Positions 9,337 to 21,353 of a DNA stretch of 21,353 nucleotides are shown here, piece by piece. Both the position numbers and the translations under genes were made by a program. Under the pieces are notes generated by a model that saw nothing but the letters and a program-made list of their open reading frames with translations, was not told where the DNA came from and did not search any database. The stretch spans positions 1-21,353 of the forward strand of contig JAAAJB010000262.1 of the NCBI GenBank assembly GCA_016098155.1, given 5' to 3'. The first letter of the stretch is position 1; each line of letters opens with the position of its first letter. This stretch comes from Actinomortierella ambigua (Eukaryota > Mortierellomycota > Mortierellomycetes > Mortierellales > Mortierellaceae).

Positions 9337-10642
9337 ATGGAGCTGTTGAAGCAAATCGCCACCGACGTCTTCCGCCTCAACCTGGATAGTGATCGCCGCA
9401 TGTTTCTTGGCAGCGAGGACTGGCCCGTGGCACCGATGCCAGAGGGCATTGTTTACCCGGAATACTTTGATGCCCTGGTCAACTGGCGCACGCCTTTGGT
9501 CATCGCTGCTCTGTACGTCCTGATGGTGGTATTGCTGAACCCCAAGGAAGGAAAGGTCTCGCGTGTCGTCGCTGCCTCGTCTGGCAAGGCTTCTCAGGGC
9601 AAGCAGCTGTCCAAGTCGAGCCCGGCCATGACAGCTTTGGTCTTTGTCCACAACCTGATCCTCTGCATCTACTCAGCCTGGACCTTCCGCGGAATGTTTA
9701 TTGCCTGGTCCACGGCCTTCAAGACTCACTCGTTCATGGAGGCAGTATGTTGTTGCTGTTATTGTTGTTGCTGTTGGTTATTGCTGATTGATTAATGGCA
9801 AGACCAAAGATAACAAAGAAAGGAAATTTCTTGTCGGAGAGGAAAGACAACTGGCCAGTCCGTGCTAATATTACTCTCGACCTCACCCCTCATCGGACTT
9901 GCTTTGTCTTTTGTTGAAAATAGGTCTGCGATTCTGATGATACTTTCTGGGCCTACCTTGGCTACTACTCCTACTACTTTTATCTGTCCAAGTACTATGA
10001 GGTAAGCTACTGGACCATGAGAATGTACTCTTTCTTTAGGGGAGAAAATGGCTCCCACGGCCCAGAATCGCCTCGAGACGAACATTCATGCAGGGTTGGG
10101 AAAACAAAGTTCAGTTTTCCACGCCACAATCACAGAAAATTATCTCTAACTCATCACCTCTCTACCTTCTTAAAAAAATCAAGATTGTGGACACAATCAT
10201 CATTCTCCTGAAGGGTCGTCGCTCGTCGCTTCTGCAGACTTACCACCACGCAGGCGCAATCATCACGATGTGGTTTGGCTTCAACTTTCAGGCGCACCCG
10301 ATCTGGATCTTTACCACCTTCAACTCGTTCATCCACACCATCATGTATGCCTACTATGCCGCAACGGCCATCGGTCTGAAGCCACCTGGCAAGAAGTACC
10401 TGACGTCGATGCAGATTACTCAGTTCTGGACTGGCATTGTGACCGCCATGTGGTATCAACTCTTTGCGCCCAAGGGCTGCTTCGAAAACGAAGGCGAGCG
10501 CTTTGCCATCTGGACCGTCATGGCCTATGTTGTGCCCTTGATTTACTTGTTTGTCGCCTTTGCACGCAGCATGTATGGTGGTGCTAAGCGCTCGGCCCCC
10601 GGTACCACCAAGTCGGGCAAGGTTGCCTCGAAGGAGGAGTAA
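9337..10642 (+). CDS. ELO-family fatty-acid elongase (3-ketoacyl-CoA synthase)
   Basis: Three exons: 9337-9744, 9924-10001 and 10184-10642, all joined in phase 0, giving 314 aa. The ATG sits in a good context (CACCATGG). ELO proteins condense malonyl-CoA with a long-chain acyl-CoA in the endoplasmic reticulum membrane. Family motifs are present in order: KYYEIVDT (159-166), LLQTYHHAGA (178-187), NSFIHTIMYAYY, and TSMQITQF. The histidine box reads Q-T-Y-H-H, with Gln where many elongases have His. This variant is known in some elongases (for example the algal delta-9 type), and the whole protein most resembles a Mortierella long-chain elongase. Several hydrophobic segments are visible, and the C-terminus is Lys-rich (ends SKEE). 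Intron 1 holds a TTG/CTG repeat. The substrate chain length cannot be read from sequence. Confidence 0.93.
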
Positions 10643-10682
10643 GACAGAACGAACCCCAAACAAACAAGCTGTACTATAGGAA

Positions 10683-10688
10683 AATAAA
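10683..10688 (+). terminator. Polyadenylation signal of the elongase gene
   Basis: AATAAA lies 40 bases after the elongase stop, inside the 128-bp gap to the stop of the convergent chitin synthase gene. Confidence 0.65.
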
Positions 10689-10770
10689 GACTCTCTTATG
10701 CATACCAATTTCAAAAGGAAGGAGGGGGGTGTTTGAAGTGACAATAAGGAAACATAAAAATGGTTTTTCT

Positions 10771-13700
10771 TTAGTAATAAGTGCTTTGAAGGTAGTCACC
10801 TCCTGCAAATGTAGAGAGGGAATGTGCCGGTTGATGTAGCATCTCTTGCGACTGCGACTGAAAGGTGGCTGAGAGCGGCTGGTACCAACCCTGGACACCG
10901 TTGGTCAGGCCGAGCTTGACGCGCTTGTCGCGTTCAAACTCGCCCCAACGTTTCATAACAATCTTGGACGAGTCAAACTCGCCTTCTTTAGACCCGTGAT
11001 TGTCCTTGCCGTCTTCACCCTGGATCTTGCGGGTCTGGCCCCACGTAAAGTCGTCAAAGTGCCAGAACGCATACGCGGGCAGGACAAAGTTCCAGATCGG
11101 CAGGGAAATCAGGTACATGAACATCCAGCCTACATACACGACCTTGCGCGAGGTCATCAAGATCAATATGGCCGGCAGACCCAGGATGGCCGCAAGCAGG
11201 AGGAGCGGAATGAGAGGCACCGGGGTGATGATGAATGAAATGACAATCAGATACATGGTGAAGGAGATGGCGGCAGGCAAGACGACGGTACCGACGAGCT
11301 CCATAAAGATGACAAACTGCATCGAGAAGCAAAAGGTGCCACACAAGTCTCGAATCAGGACCAGCTCCATCAGATTGTGGATCGTCGAGTTGATCCACCG
11401 TCGGCGCTGGGACAATAGGACCGGGAACGACGTCGGCACCTGGGTCTTGCACACCGCTTGCGGGACAAACATCATCTTGCGCTTAGGGAACGTGCGCAGC
11501 ATGAGCGTCGTCAGGTACCGGTCCTCGCCCAGCAGCAGCAGGTTCTTCTTGTGCAGCGTGTCGACAACGTTTTCAGAGTAGTGTTCTACAATGTCCGGAT
11601 TGGCTAGGATCGGCACCCAGAACCGGTTTGGCCCCTTTGGCGCCTTGATCCGGTACATGCAGAAGCAGCCTGGTAAACATGTTACACCGCCGAAGATCGA
11701 TTCGAATGCCTTGGACAGATGGTGGGAGATATAGTACTCGAATACTAGAAAAACATCAGAAAGCAATGCGATAAGACATACACACACGCCAAAAAAAGTA
11801 CGAGATGAGAAAGGGCAGAAATTGACATCTCTCTCTCAATATGTTGTCAATGATGTCGCCTTCTTTTTTTCGGCCAGTGAGAGACAAATTATCATACCTT
11901 GAATCATGCTCACCCACGTCTCCTTCTTGTTGGCAATCTTGGTCTCACCGCATAGGCCCATGATAGTGGGGTCCTGGGCCATGCAAGCAACGAGCCGGGT
12001 GAGCGAGTCTGGGTACACCTTGGTATCTGCGTCAACCATAAGCACGAGCTCATAAAAGTCTGGAGTGACCTTGGTGACGTTCCACATGGCATTAAAGAAC
12101 TCGTACTCGAGCGGGGTCATGCGCTCGTCAAACATGACCTTTTGCAAGAATGCCATCAAGATGATTTGCGAATCGCGCTTGCCGCGGTTCCCAGGCTTTT
12201 TCTCGTGCTTTTCTTCGGGGGTGCCACACTTGACGATGACAATCATGGGCACCCGTTGTTGCTCTGCTGGCGGGATCTCGCTCTCCTCGGCATACTTGTA
12301 ATATCCCGCATAGATCTTGGCCATGTTGTGGCGCTTGGTGCCGTCCGCAATCGCAATATAGGATTGAGCCTCGACTTCGTCCCGCGGCACGATAAAGTCG
12401 GTCATCATGTCCAAACAAATGTCCGGTGTCGTTCGATCACCGCCCTCACCACGGATCAGACCGTCTGCGATGATCAGCAGTAGTTTGTGTGTCGCCGGGT
12501 AGCTCGTATTGGCCAGTGAGTCACACGTCGCCCGAAGGCCATCCACGCCCTCGGAGTAGCATGTCACCAGCATCAGCGTGTGCAGTAACGGACACTCTGT
12601 CTCGCCTCGCAATCGGCTCATCGATGCATTCAACCCACGCGATAACCGAGAGCCATTGACCCCTACCGATGCCGCCGTCTCTGACCGTTTGCTGTGGCGT
12701 AGCATCGCAGAGTTGACAAACGACGATGTTGATCCGTTGCTGTGATTAGTGTTGCCTTTGGGGCTCGAAGGTGTGCTGTTCCACTGCCGAGCCGGTGGGG
12801 GGAGGAAGCCAAGTGGGAATGGAATCTCTGTAGCGCCTGCAACGTTCGAACCGCTCGTGGAGGAGGCGTTGGTATCACTGCCGATGCCACCACTACCGCC
12901 GCCGCCGAGAAGGTTACTGGAACTGTTGGGGATGACATTGGCGCGGATACGCTCTGCTCGACGGTTGGTTTCTGAATTGGGGCTGTCCACATAAGGCGAG
13001 GTGTTATCGTCCACCCAGGCTTCGATCATTTCCTGTCGGCGTAATTTGTCGGCAAAGGTCTTTTCATCAAACGAGCCCAGTCGCCAGGAGAGCACCCACC
13101 CAAAGATGACGGCGAGAAAGAAACGGAGCAGGACAACACTCAAGATGACAATCAGCGACACGTACAGGACAATGTCGGAAATGACACAGCCGAGCGAGAG
13201 TTGGTCGATCACGCCGACCTTGATCGTGTCGACAAAGCACTTCATCATCTGTGTCTTGTACGATGTGAACGACATGCTCAGGGTGATATCTTTGCCAGCA
13301 TATGTGCCGTTCATAAAGGGAAGAAACGACTCTGGTATGATGATGTTGTCTTCGAGCCAATGCAGACGGTTCAGGTCCAGTACGTTGCCATTGTACACGG
13401 CATAATTCGAGTTGGTCCCCACGATATCCTCCCAGCTAAAATAGACCTCGCCCATAAACCGCAGCCTCTTGATCAGCTGTCGAGCGTGCATCGACGTTGG
13501 TCCGACGTGACAGCCTATCTTGCCCATGCCGCCGAGTGGCTTTGTGCTATCCGAACTGGAGCTGGTGACAGCACAAGGGAAATAGTTCCAGACGTTGCCA
13601 TGTTCATCATGTTGTTGTCCAAGAAAGACGCCCTTGCAATTCTGATTGACGTTTTGGAACATAAACGTCATGTCGCGACCTCCTGCATTCGGGAACGGCT

Positions 13701-14812
13701 TGACCAGCAAGTTGGATGTCGCCGCCTGGATGCCAGGCGCTACTGGGTGGTTGAAGTCCTTGAGCAGATATGTGCGGCCGAGAAGGACCGCCGACTGGTC
13801 ACTCACATGGCCATGACGAATCCGGCTCGGTTCCTTGCCACAGAGTACCACGTTGAATCCAAAGGTGAGAAAACCGACTGCGAAACACAGTATAAAAATG
13901 ATGAGAACCAACGCAACCTTCTCTCGCCATGCTTGCTGAATCTCTGAGTTTCCTTTGCCTAACACGAATATGAATCATAAAAAAAGGAAGATAATCAAGA
14001 AAGGTTTGTACATGTTGTCGTTGTTGTGTGCTTGTTTGGTTTTTTCTTCTTCTTCTTCTTCTTCAAAAAATTCATCAAGAATCGACTGCTACAACACAAG
14101 ATAATAACACACACCTACCCATGAGCCGCATCACAAATGGTGGAAAACAGCAAGTTACCAGCCTAGAAAAGGCCACCCAGACTGAGGGGCACCTGGATTT
14201 CTCCTCGTCGTCCTTTTTTGGCTTGCGCGACTTTCTCCGTTTCTCCATACGTTCTGCTTTGTCTTTCTCGAGATCGTATTGTTGTAATATCGGTGGTCGG
14301 CGTCGATTATCGAGCGACCCAGGGGAAGAGTCGTCGTGCCATGCATGTCTACTACCCGAGGCTTCATAGTGTCGGTCCGGGTCTACATGGCGGTCGGGGT
14401 TGTAGCCACCAACTGCTCGCTGAGAGGGTCGGTCGTCCTGCATATAATATTGGTGCTGTTGTGAATGATAGTAAGCTTCGCCGACACCCATGCCTGCATC
14501 GCCCTGATTGAGTTGTAGTAACTGACGTGATTGAGCGGCCGGAGTCCGGCTATAAGAGTCCCCACTGGGAGAGGTTACTATTGAGAGACCACCACTGCGA
14601 TTCGTTGGACGACCGGGGTATCGGCGGGTGGCGTCGTTGCTGGAGGCATCATGAAAGCGAAGTGTCGAGTCGGGTGCCCGAAGGTATTGTCCGCTTTGAG
14701 AGTGGCGATCCTGCTGTTGGTTTGCCCTTGATGTGGCGTCTATTCCGGCGCCATAGCGATATGCCTCCCGGTTAGCCTCATGCTCGGTACCAGCCTCTCG
14801 TTCCCAGTTCAT
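10771..14812 (-). CDS. Chitin synthase, class IV
   Basis: Three exons on the minus strand: 14812-14119, 13958-11898 and 11744-10771, with introns of 160 and 153 nt. They encode 1242 aa, the usual size for class IV. The enzyme polymerises GlcNAc from UDP-GlcNAc at the plasma membrane. Residues 1-210 are hydrophilic and probably disordered. A Cys-containing segment and two membrane regions (near 246-270 and 491-519) flank a cytochrome-b5-like domain (about 389-489, with VYNGNVLDL), which marks class IV. A Ser/Asn/Gly-rich linker (about 550-690) precedes the catalytic domain with CYSEG (698-702), ADG (729-731), VDADT (873-877), GETKI (902-906) and QRRRW (1031-1035). C-terminal membrane helices follow. 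There is no myosin motor domain, so it is not class V or VII. The start was set at the ATG at 14812; the frame is open further upstream, but that part is Pro/Ser-rich and looks like leader. Confidence 0.93.
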
Positions 14813-15877
14813 CTTTGGATGGCCGTTGTGTGCAAGTTTCACTGTTGCCAATGAGGGTGGTGGTGGTGAAAATGCTAGTTGATGGGGGTAGTATGAAGGA
14901 ATGGGTGGCGGTGATGGGTGAGTGGTGAGTGGGCGGTGGTAGTGGGGAAAGGTTATGATGGTTGGAGGGAAGGGTCGTCGTGGTTGGAAGGAAGGGCAGG
15001 AAAGAGTTATGGTAGCACAGCCAACGGATGAGAAGATGGGGGGGTTGCTAGGGCGGTATTGTAAAAGGGAGAAGTTGTGGATGAACACACCTGGCACAAG
15101 GTAAACTGTCCTTAGTGAAGCGACTGAATAACAAGGTAGGTGTACAAAGTGGGAGCAAGCCTCAGAGGCTTTGGCATCTTGTTCCCACAGTGGCCTTTGA
15201 TCCAGTTCAGAGGAGCAGCAGTCTATTATGCGGCATTTCGTATGTCTGTGTTGATGTGTATTGTCGCATTCCTAATCATCCTGCGACTGCATATTCGTAG
15301 CACCGGTGGTCACCTATATTATTCATACCCTTGCTCTGTTTACTTTCTGCTTCTCTTTTTATTCCAACATGGCAAGGGTAAGATTTGGAACGCGCCCTTA
15401 CAGGATACTACAGCACCAGCACTAGCTGGCGCTTTCAAACAAGCAACGAGTACCCCGTTGACCGGAGATCCTCTCCCTCACACGCTTTCGAGGCCGTTCC
15501 ACGCCCCCTCTCCCCCTCTCACCAGCGATTAATAAACATGCAAACTCGTGCAGGGCAGGGGTGGATCAGAACAATGTCTGTCATCAGAGTCAGGTACGTG
15601 CCATGGTCCATAAAAAGTCTCTATTGCGCTGACTTTTATTACATCCGATTGTGGAAGAGGTTGGTATTGCACAGGTGGTGAGTGTATTGTTGGAACGGAG
15701 TGATATGGAGCGATATTTGGGTGGTACTGCCTGATTCACAGGGCTTGTCCTGGAGTAAAAAAAACACAAGGCTCGGGGCATGCCAATCGACACGATCGCT
15801 GGGCGTGTGCAGCTCGATTCGTATTTCATTCATTCCTGTGAGCCGTGTGTCTCCAGACCAAGGCGACGTCTGTTGCA
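14813..15877. other. Intergenic region between chitin synthase and the complex I gene
   Basis: The first 280 bases are CT-rich in the chitin synthase direction and are probably its promoter and leader. An AATAAA occurs at 15531-15536 (+). TTTATT at 15635-15640 is a possible polyadenylation signal (minus) for the gene ending at 15878. A 130-codon plus frame at 15140-15532 with a hydrophobic stretch has no ATG start and no recognised family. A small spliced gene there cannot be excluded. Confidence 0.4.
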
Positions 15878-16563
15878 TTAGTGACCGCCCTCAGAGCCGT
15901 GACCGTGGCCATGGCCGTGGCCGTGACCATCCCAAGGATGTTGCAGACCCTAAATGAACGAATCCAAGGAAAAGGAGTACAGGGTGAGAAAGCGAAACAA
16001 ACTTGCAACTGTCTGAATACTGCAAAAGAATGATGCAAGTTTCGTTTGTCGTTGTGACGAATCCTGTCACAGCGAGAAGAACTCGTTCATGCGGAGAAAA
16101 AGACAACAATCTGCCACCTTGTCCCGTCACTTTGCTGGTAAAATATAGAGGTCCTGCTAGTGAATGTATTGCATCCAACAGCAATCCTGATCCTGCAGTG
16201 CGTCCAAGGCAATCGAGAGTCAAAATGTGCTTCTTGACGCTGTTATCCGTTGTGTTTAGCTGGCACTCACCAAGACGACGGGTCCCTCTTGCTTCGCCTT
16301 GTAAAACACCCAGAACCACATGGAAGCACCAAGTGTCTAAACATCGCCAAGTAGAGAAAGGAAGACAATAGAGGGTGAGGAAACGAACGAAAACACGAGG
16401 AAGTGCGGCTGCCTCCCCATTCCAATATGGTGATCATTTGGTGGATTTGTCGAAAAGCGCTACTAGTCAGATGACAAAAGACTACAAATTCCAATTCGAT
16501 TCGATTGGATACCTTGGCGACGATAGAGTAGCCCTTGGCGGGGAGATGGGGATGGAAGGCCAT
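15878..16563 (-). CDS. Complex I subunit NDUFB2-like, small three-exon gene
   Basis: Three short exons on the minus strand: 16563-16513 (17 codons), 16336-16271 (22 codons) and 15949-15878 (23 codons plus TAA). All join in phase 0 at GT-AG introns of 176 and 321 nt, for a protein of 62 aa. The middle exon encodes ASMWFWVFYKAKQEGPVVL, a single membrane segment followed by a short basic and acidic loop. The last exon gives GLQHPWDGH and then a Gly-His repeat ending EGGH. MWFW, GPVVLG and HPWDGH with a His-rich tail match the NDUFB2 (AGGG-type) accessory subunit of mitochondrial NADH:ubiquinone oxidoreductase in plants and fungi. It would sit in the inner-membrane arm. The exons are too short to stand out as open frames; the gene was found by translating across splice sites. 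Confidence 0.85.
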
Positions 16564-17081
16564 GGTAGAGAGTTAGATTGACAATGTGTATGCTTCGGAG
16601 GTCCGAGCCGATCATCAACATATATGGATGCCCCCAAGCACGTCACTTGAGGTTGCTTGATTGATTTCGTTCAAACCACAGTTTTCGGTGGCTAGGAAAC
16701 TCAAATTCAGTGACATGTAGCGATCTATTATGTGTTCATTCACTTCCACTGCACGACTTTTATCATACATTGACATCCGTTTTTCTGCGAACGAGTTTAT
16801 AATAATAACATCAGAGGAATATTGATACGAGCAACAATAAAAAAGCTACAACGCCATCACCCACCATCCATCACCACAGTTAATCAACCGAGAGACAAAC
16901 ATACGATCATTTTGTTGTTCACATCCACCAAGAGTGTGGATGCGAGAGTGTATTGGCAAAAGAAAAAAGTAGCTACTGAAAAACTAGTTCTTTTGATATG
17001 TGCAGGTAGGGGGTGGGGTGGCTCAAAATGGAAAGGGGAGAGAGAGCTGCAAAGCGGGAAGCACACGTTCAGCAGGTGCGC
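16564..17081. other. Intergenic region: NDUFB2-like promoter and polyubiquitin 3' flank
   Basis: No gene is seen. The left side is upstream of the minus-strand complex I gene and the right side is the 3' flank of polyubiquitin. An AT-rich stretch lies around 16790-16850. No exact AATAAA on the minus strand was found for polyubiquitin. Confidence 0.4.
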
Positions 17082-18233
<1,152 letters not shown>

Positions 18234-18358
18234 TTAGTGGGGATACGATGGAATGGAAACTGTAGTGGTGGTGGTGGTGATGGTAGAAGAGGGGAGGTGG
18301 GTGATGATGAGAAGAAGAAAAAAAAAGAGAAAAAGGATGAATGGGGATGTTGGGCCAG

Positions 18359-18366
18359 TTTATATA
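18359..18366 (-). promoter_or_regulatory. TATA box of the polyubiquitin gene
   Basis: TATATAAA on the minus strand lies about 132 bases before the ATG at 18227. It is followed by a CT-rich leader, which fits a strongly transcribed, inducible gene. Confidence 0.65.
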
Positions 18367-18757
18367 TGAGGCATATGACACTGCCCTTTGCAAGCCTTGG
18401 CGCAGCCTGTGGGTAGCACATTGAGGAAAAAAAGTTGGGTCTTTCTGTCTTTTACTGACCGCATGACGGCATTGCTGATGAATCGAACTTTTTTTTTTTG
18501 TACTCACTCTCTGTGCCACTTGCAGATACACTCATTTTTCAAACAGTACCACGGCGAACCATCCCAACCATGTCTTGTCGGGTAATAAGTCAAGTAGGAT
18601 AAAGAAAAGTAAGGGTGGTGTGGTCGGTGGTCCCTGCCTTTTGTCATTCAGCATGTGTGCGTCGCTCGATGGTCTCCTTGGCCTCTTCCCCCCCCCCCGC
18701 CAGCAGAGCCTTGAGAACCCGCAGTAGTAGGTTGCAAACTATATTGTGACGTTTTTC

Positions 18758-18770
18758 TTCTGGAATCGTC
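18758..18770 (-). promoter_or_regulatory. Possible heat-shock element
   Basis: TTC-tg-GAA-tc-GTC gives two perfect and one imperfect alternating heat-shock factor half-sites, about 530 bases upstream of polyubiquitin. Such a short motif occurs by chance often; it is listed because yeast polyubiquitin is heat-inducible. Confidence 0.25.
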
Positions 18771-19545
18771 CAGCAGGCAAGGCAAGGGGCCTGTGTGTCA
18801 GCTGACCGCGCGACCAATTAAGCGTCGCGCCCAGAAGGTCAATTTCTGGTCCCTCCATAAATACATGGCCCTTTCACTAGTCGGCTTGTTCGGCCCCAAG
18901 CTCTCTCTGGGCTGCCTCAGTCTCCCTCCCTCCATCTTCAACTATTTTGTCGCGAAGGGGGGATGAGGGGCATTGGAGATAGGGGGGTGGGGGACAGAGA
19001 ATAGGAGAATGGTTCTCTTAGGAGCGGGGGACATGAGAGCGGCACAAAAGAGGGAGGAAGGAGGGGAGGAAGGGGGCAGCACGATTGGTCTCCCTGTGTC
19101 CCTATTTGCAACCAAACAATAAGAATGAGAGAGGGCGGGAAGCAGGGAGGGCAGGCGGAAAACGCTGGCCAAGTGAGTGCCCCAGCGCCATCACGCAACA
19201 TCGTCTCGTTGTTTCACTGCTCAAAACATACGACCACCGTGGTATCCACGTCCCGTCTCCCCCTCAAGTCCAAGGCCTCTCTCCAATCCCACTAGAATTG
19301 CAGTGTCGTTCTTATGTCCTGTTGTTCCACCAGTTGCCAAGCTTGAGAACAAACTTTGTCACTCTTTGCCACTGTACATTCTTGGCCCTGGGGAGCAGTG
19401 CAGTGAAGTGGACTTCCTGGTGGCGGCCAAGCCACCGATCCGCCTATGCAGTTTTGACTTTCTTTTTTTCTGTTCACAGATGCAAAGTATTGCCAGGACC
19501 AGTACTGATTTAGCTTGTCATCCGTGGGACTGAATCGCGCGCATC
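18771..19545. other. Divergent intergenic region upstream of Nup85
   Basis: No supported gene is seen. It contains a CCAAT-like motif near 18813 and a TATA-like ATAAATA near 18857, both in plus orientation. Further on are GA-rich stretches (about 18955-19080) and a pyrimidine-rich tract ending in a splice-acceptor-like cacag at 19479. These could belong to a long, possibly spliced leader of the gene at 19546. A 17-codon upstream frame (19480-19533) follows the acceptor. Confidence 0.4.
19480..19533 (+). other. Upstream open reading frame before Nup85
   Basis: An ATG immediately after the acceptor-like cacag opens 17 codons and ends with TGA 12 bases before the main ATG at 19546, in the same frame. 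It would reduce translation of the main frame if the transcript starts upstream. Confidence 0.35.
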
Positions 19546-21353
19546 ATGTCCAGTTTCCAGTTTAAACCAACACCAAAAGGGCTCTCCTTCCAGCAGGATA
19601 CCTCTTCACCCGCGTCGCCTTTATTTCGCGGCCCAACATCGCTGATCAAGGAGCCAGGCACATCCAAGAAGCGCGACAGAGAAGCAGCAAGCGACGAAAG
19701 CGTTCACACCTTGTACCTCTACCCTCCATCCAAGAACGTACCAAAGTGGCCACTACCCAACAGGACTTTAGGGACAGCTTTCCGACCAAGCACAAATGAG
19801 GTTGCTGTCTACGTCGCGGGAAAGAAGGCTGCCGAGGAGGTAAATCGGCTTTGCTACGCGAAAGACACCCCAGATGAATGCCTCTCGCTTCATGACCATA
19901 TTCTGATCATGACTCGTTACTCTTCAATAGGTCCCAGAGCGTCAAAAGATGTCAGAACTGGAGCGCGACGTGTATCTTTGTCAAGCAAGCATTCCAGCCT
20001 ACAGGATACCAGTAAGCAGAGGCGCCTGTTGTGGTACTGGGAGCATAGGGCTAAACCCGTTAGGAACGTGATATGATATGGCACTCACTGGACTCGACTC
20101 GGACTGGTTTGCAACTCATAGTTCATTCAAGGGACTTTCACGACATTCTCCAAGATTACCCGTCTGGATCCATACCATTCCACACCAAAATACATGAGTT
20201 ACTACGAAGAATATCGGAATGCCGTTGGTCGGTACCGTATGCAGCTCGCTGTAAGTGATCACCCAATGCAATAGGAGAAGCGCACAATGAAAAACATGTA
20301 AACCTTTGAATACTCACCCGATGTATTTCATTTATTTACCCCTGTCGTGCAAAAGGAAAACAGCCTGTTGGCGGACAAGGATACCTCTGAAGCCATTCTT
20401 GATGAAATGCAGATCATGGAGGCCGTCGGTTCGATCCTGGAACTGAGCGAATACGTTTTCTTTACAGACGACAATCGGGCCCTCATCACATTCCAGTACA
20501 ATCACTGGATCAATAGTACACAGCCAGGTAAAGTTCGGCGATCAATTCATACATGTCAGGGCGTATTCCATCGTGATTCATCTATAGTCTGGAATGGCTC
20601 ACTTACAGGCTTTTTTCTTGTCTCTGCATTCTCTGTAAAACTCTTAGCACCACCGGAGGAGATTACGTCGCAAATTCTGGACAGCGCGAATACATTACAG
20701 CACCCTCAGTTCTGGCCCTGTGTACTCCAGTAAGGAGGCGAAAGGAAAGCTTTGATGGTGTTAAATTTTAGGGAAAAATACTTGTTCCCTGACTCATCTG
20801 TTTGTCTCACCCCTCACCCGACTATTAGATGTATTCTTCGTGGATTGAAACAGACTGTCACGTTCCTCGTTAAGAGCGCATTGCAGGATACCCACCAGTC
20901 CGGCGTCAAGTCTGCGCTCACCATCTTTTTGGAGCTGCTCGAAGGCCTCCCCACCAATGACTCGATTGAAGACGACAACAAGATCCTCGCTGGATACGTC
21001 AAATGGCAGGAACGATGCGAGTATGTGACACTGAAAATTTGTCCCTATGGAGTGAATGACCAAATCGCATCTGTTTTCTAACGTGATCTTCGGTGTTTCC
21101 AATTTTAGGGCAAGCGCCAACGGTAGCACGCTGAATGTTCTAGGCAAAAACGCAAAGTTGGCGCTCCGGATCATGTCAGGCGATGTTCAAGCCATTCTGA
21201 ACGAAGCGGACTCGTGGCAGGAAGCGTTCGGAGCAATACTACTATTTGTCAACATTCGGGCAACCCGTCAGACGCTTGGGTAGGTTATGCAGGGATTTTT
21301 TTTCCATACTACCTAAAGGGTCTTTGCTTTGGAATTTTTGACTGACCCTCCTT
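19546..21353 (+). CDS. NUP85: Nucleoporin Nup85, 3'-partial
   Basis: Seven exons join in frame: 19546-19839, 19931-20011, 20122-20250, 20356-20527, 20648-20729, 20829-21020 and 21109-21279. A donor GTAGGT at 21280 is followed by intron to the window edge. This gives the first 373 residues. Nup85 is a helical scaffold protein of the Y-shaped nuclear pore subcomplex. The N-terminus is disordered with one Phe-Gln-Phe; residues 99-168 are charged. From about 185 on, the helices follow the Nup85 pattern: a segment with FWPCVLQCILRG (247-258), matching the family's FW...LVL.G helix; KWQERCE; and LRIMSGDVQAIL, matching the conserved L-x-I-M-x-G-D. The rest of the helical domain must lie beyond the window. 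Identification rests on this conserved order, since overall similarity to the animal protein is low. Confidence 0.78.

Noticed and set aside
13201..13947. A 248-codon plus frame within the chitin synthase gene
   Set aside because: It lies fully antisense to conserved chitin synthase coding sequence and has no motif of its own.
15140..15532. A 130-codon plus frame with a hydrophobic segment, and a possible spliced product with a mitochondrial-presequence-like stretch (FRYYSTS)
   Set aside because: There is no ATG in frame before it, the splice reconstruction is ambiguous in phase, and no family was recognised. Only transcripts could rescue it.

Overview
The window is nuclear DNA of a filamentous fungus, most likely an early-diverging one of the Mortierella type. 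The genes have short GT-AG introns and CT-rich leaders. They include a class IV chitin synthase, an intronless polyubiquitin gene, and a fatty-acid elongase closest to the ELO subtype known from Mortierella. No tRNA, rRNA, CRISPR array or intact transposon was seen. Exon joins were built by hand from splice signals and reading-frame continuity and have not been checked against transcripts.

Left part (1-7716). A convergent pair, a leucine-rich-repeat-like protein gene (+) and a claudin-like four-transmembrane gene (-), is present twice, with copies about 5.96 kb apart. In copy 1 (1-1832) the LRR gene is open and the membrane gene is a broken tail. In copy 2 (about 5213-7716) the LRR gene is a pseudogene with stops, frameshifts and a deletion of about 840 bp, while the membrane gene is intact with three exons. 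Between the copies is a six-exon gene (2812-4792) whose C-terminal half looks like an expanded fungal family with a possible PD-(D/E)XK-like core. Upstream of it are two tandem 82-nt repeats that fold into the same hairpin with compensatory base changes.

Middle part (7717-14812). After a 1.6 kb purine-rich intergenic region comes a three-exon ELO elongase (+, 9337-10642). It converges on a three-exon class IV chitin synthase of 1242 aa (-, 10771-14812), with only 128 bp between the stop codons.

Right part (14813-21353). A very small spliced gene (-, 15878-16563, 62 aa) encodes an NDUFB2-like subunit of mitochondrial complex I. It is followed by polyubiquitin (-, 17082-18227, five identical units plus a terminal Leu) with a TATA box, and then by the 5' part of a nucleoporin Nup85 gene (+, from 19546), which runs off the window after seven exons.

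Apart from the duplicated pair, the neighbours belong to unrelated processes (lipid elongation, cell wall, respiration, protein turnover, nuclear pore). This reads as ordinary chromosome, with an accessory-like duplicated segment on the left.
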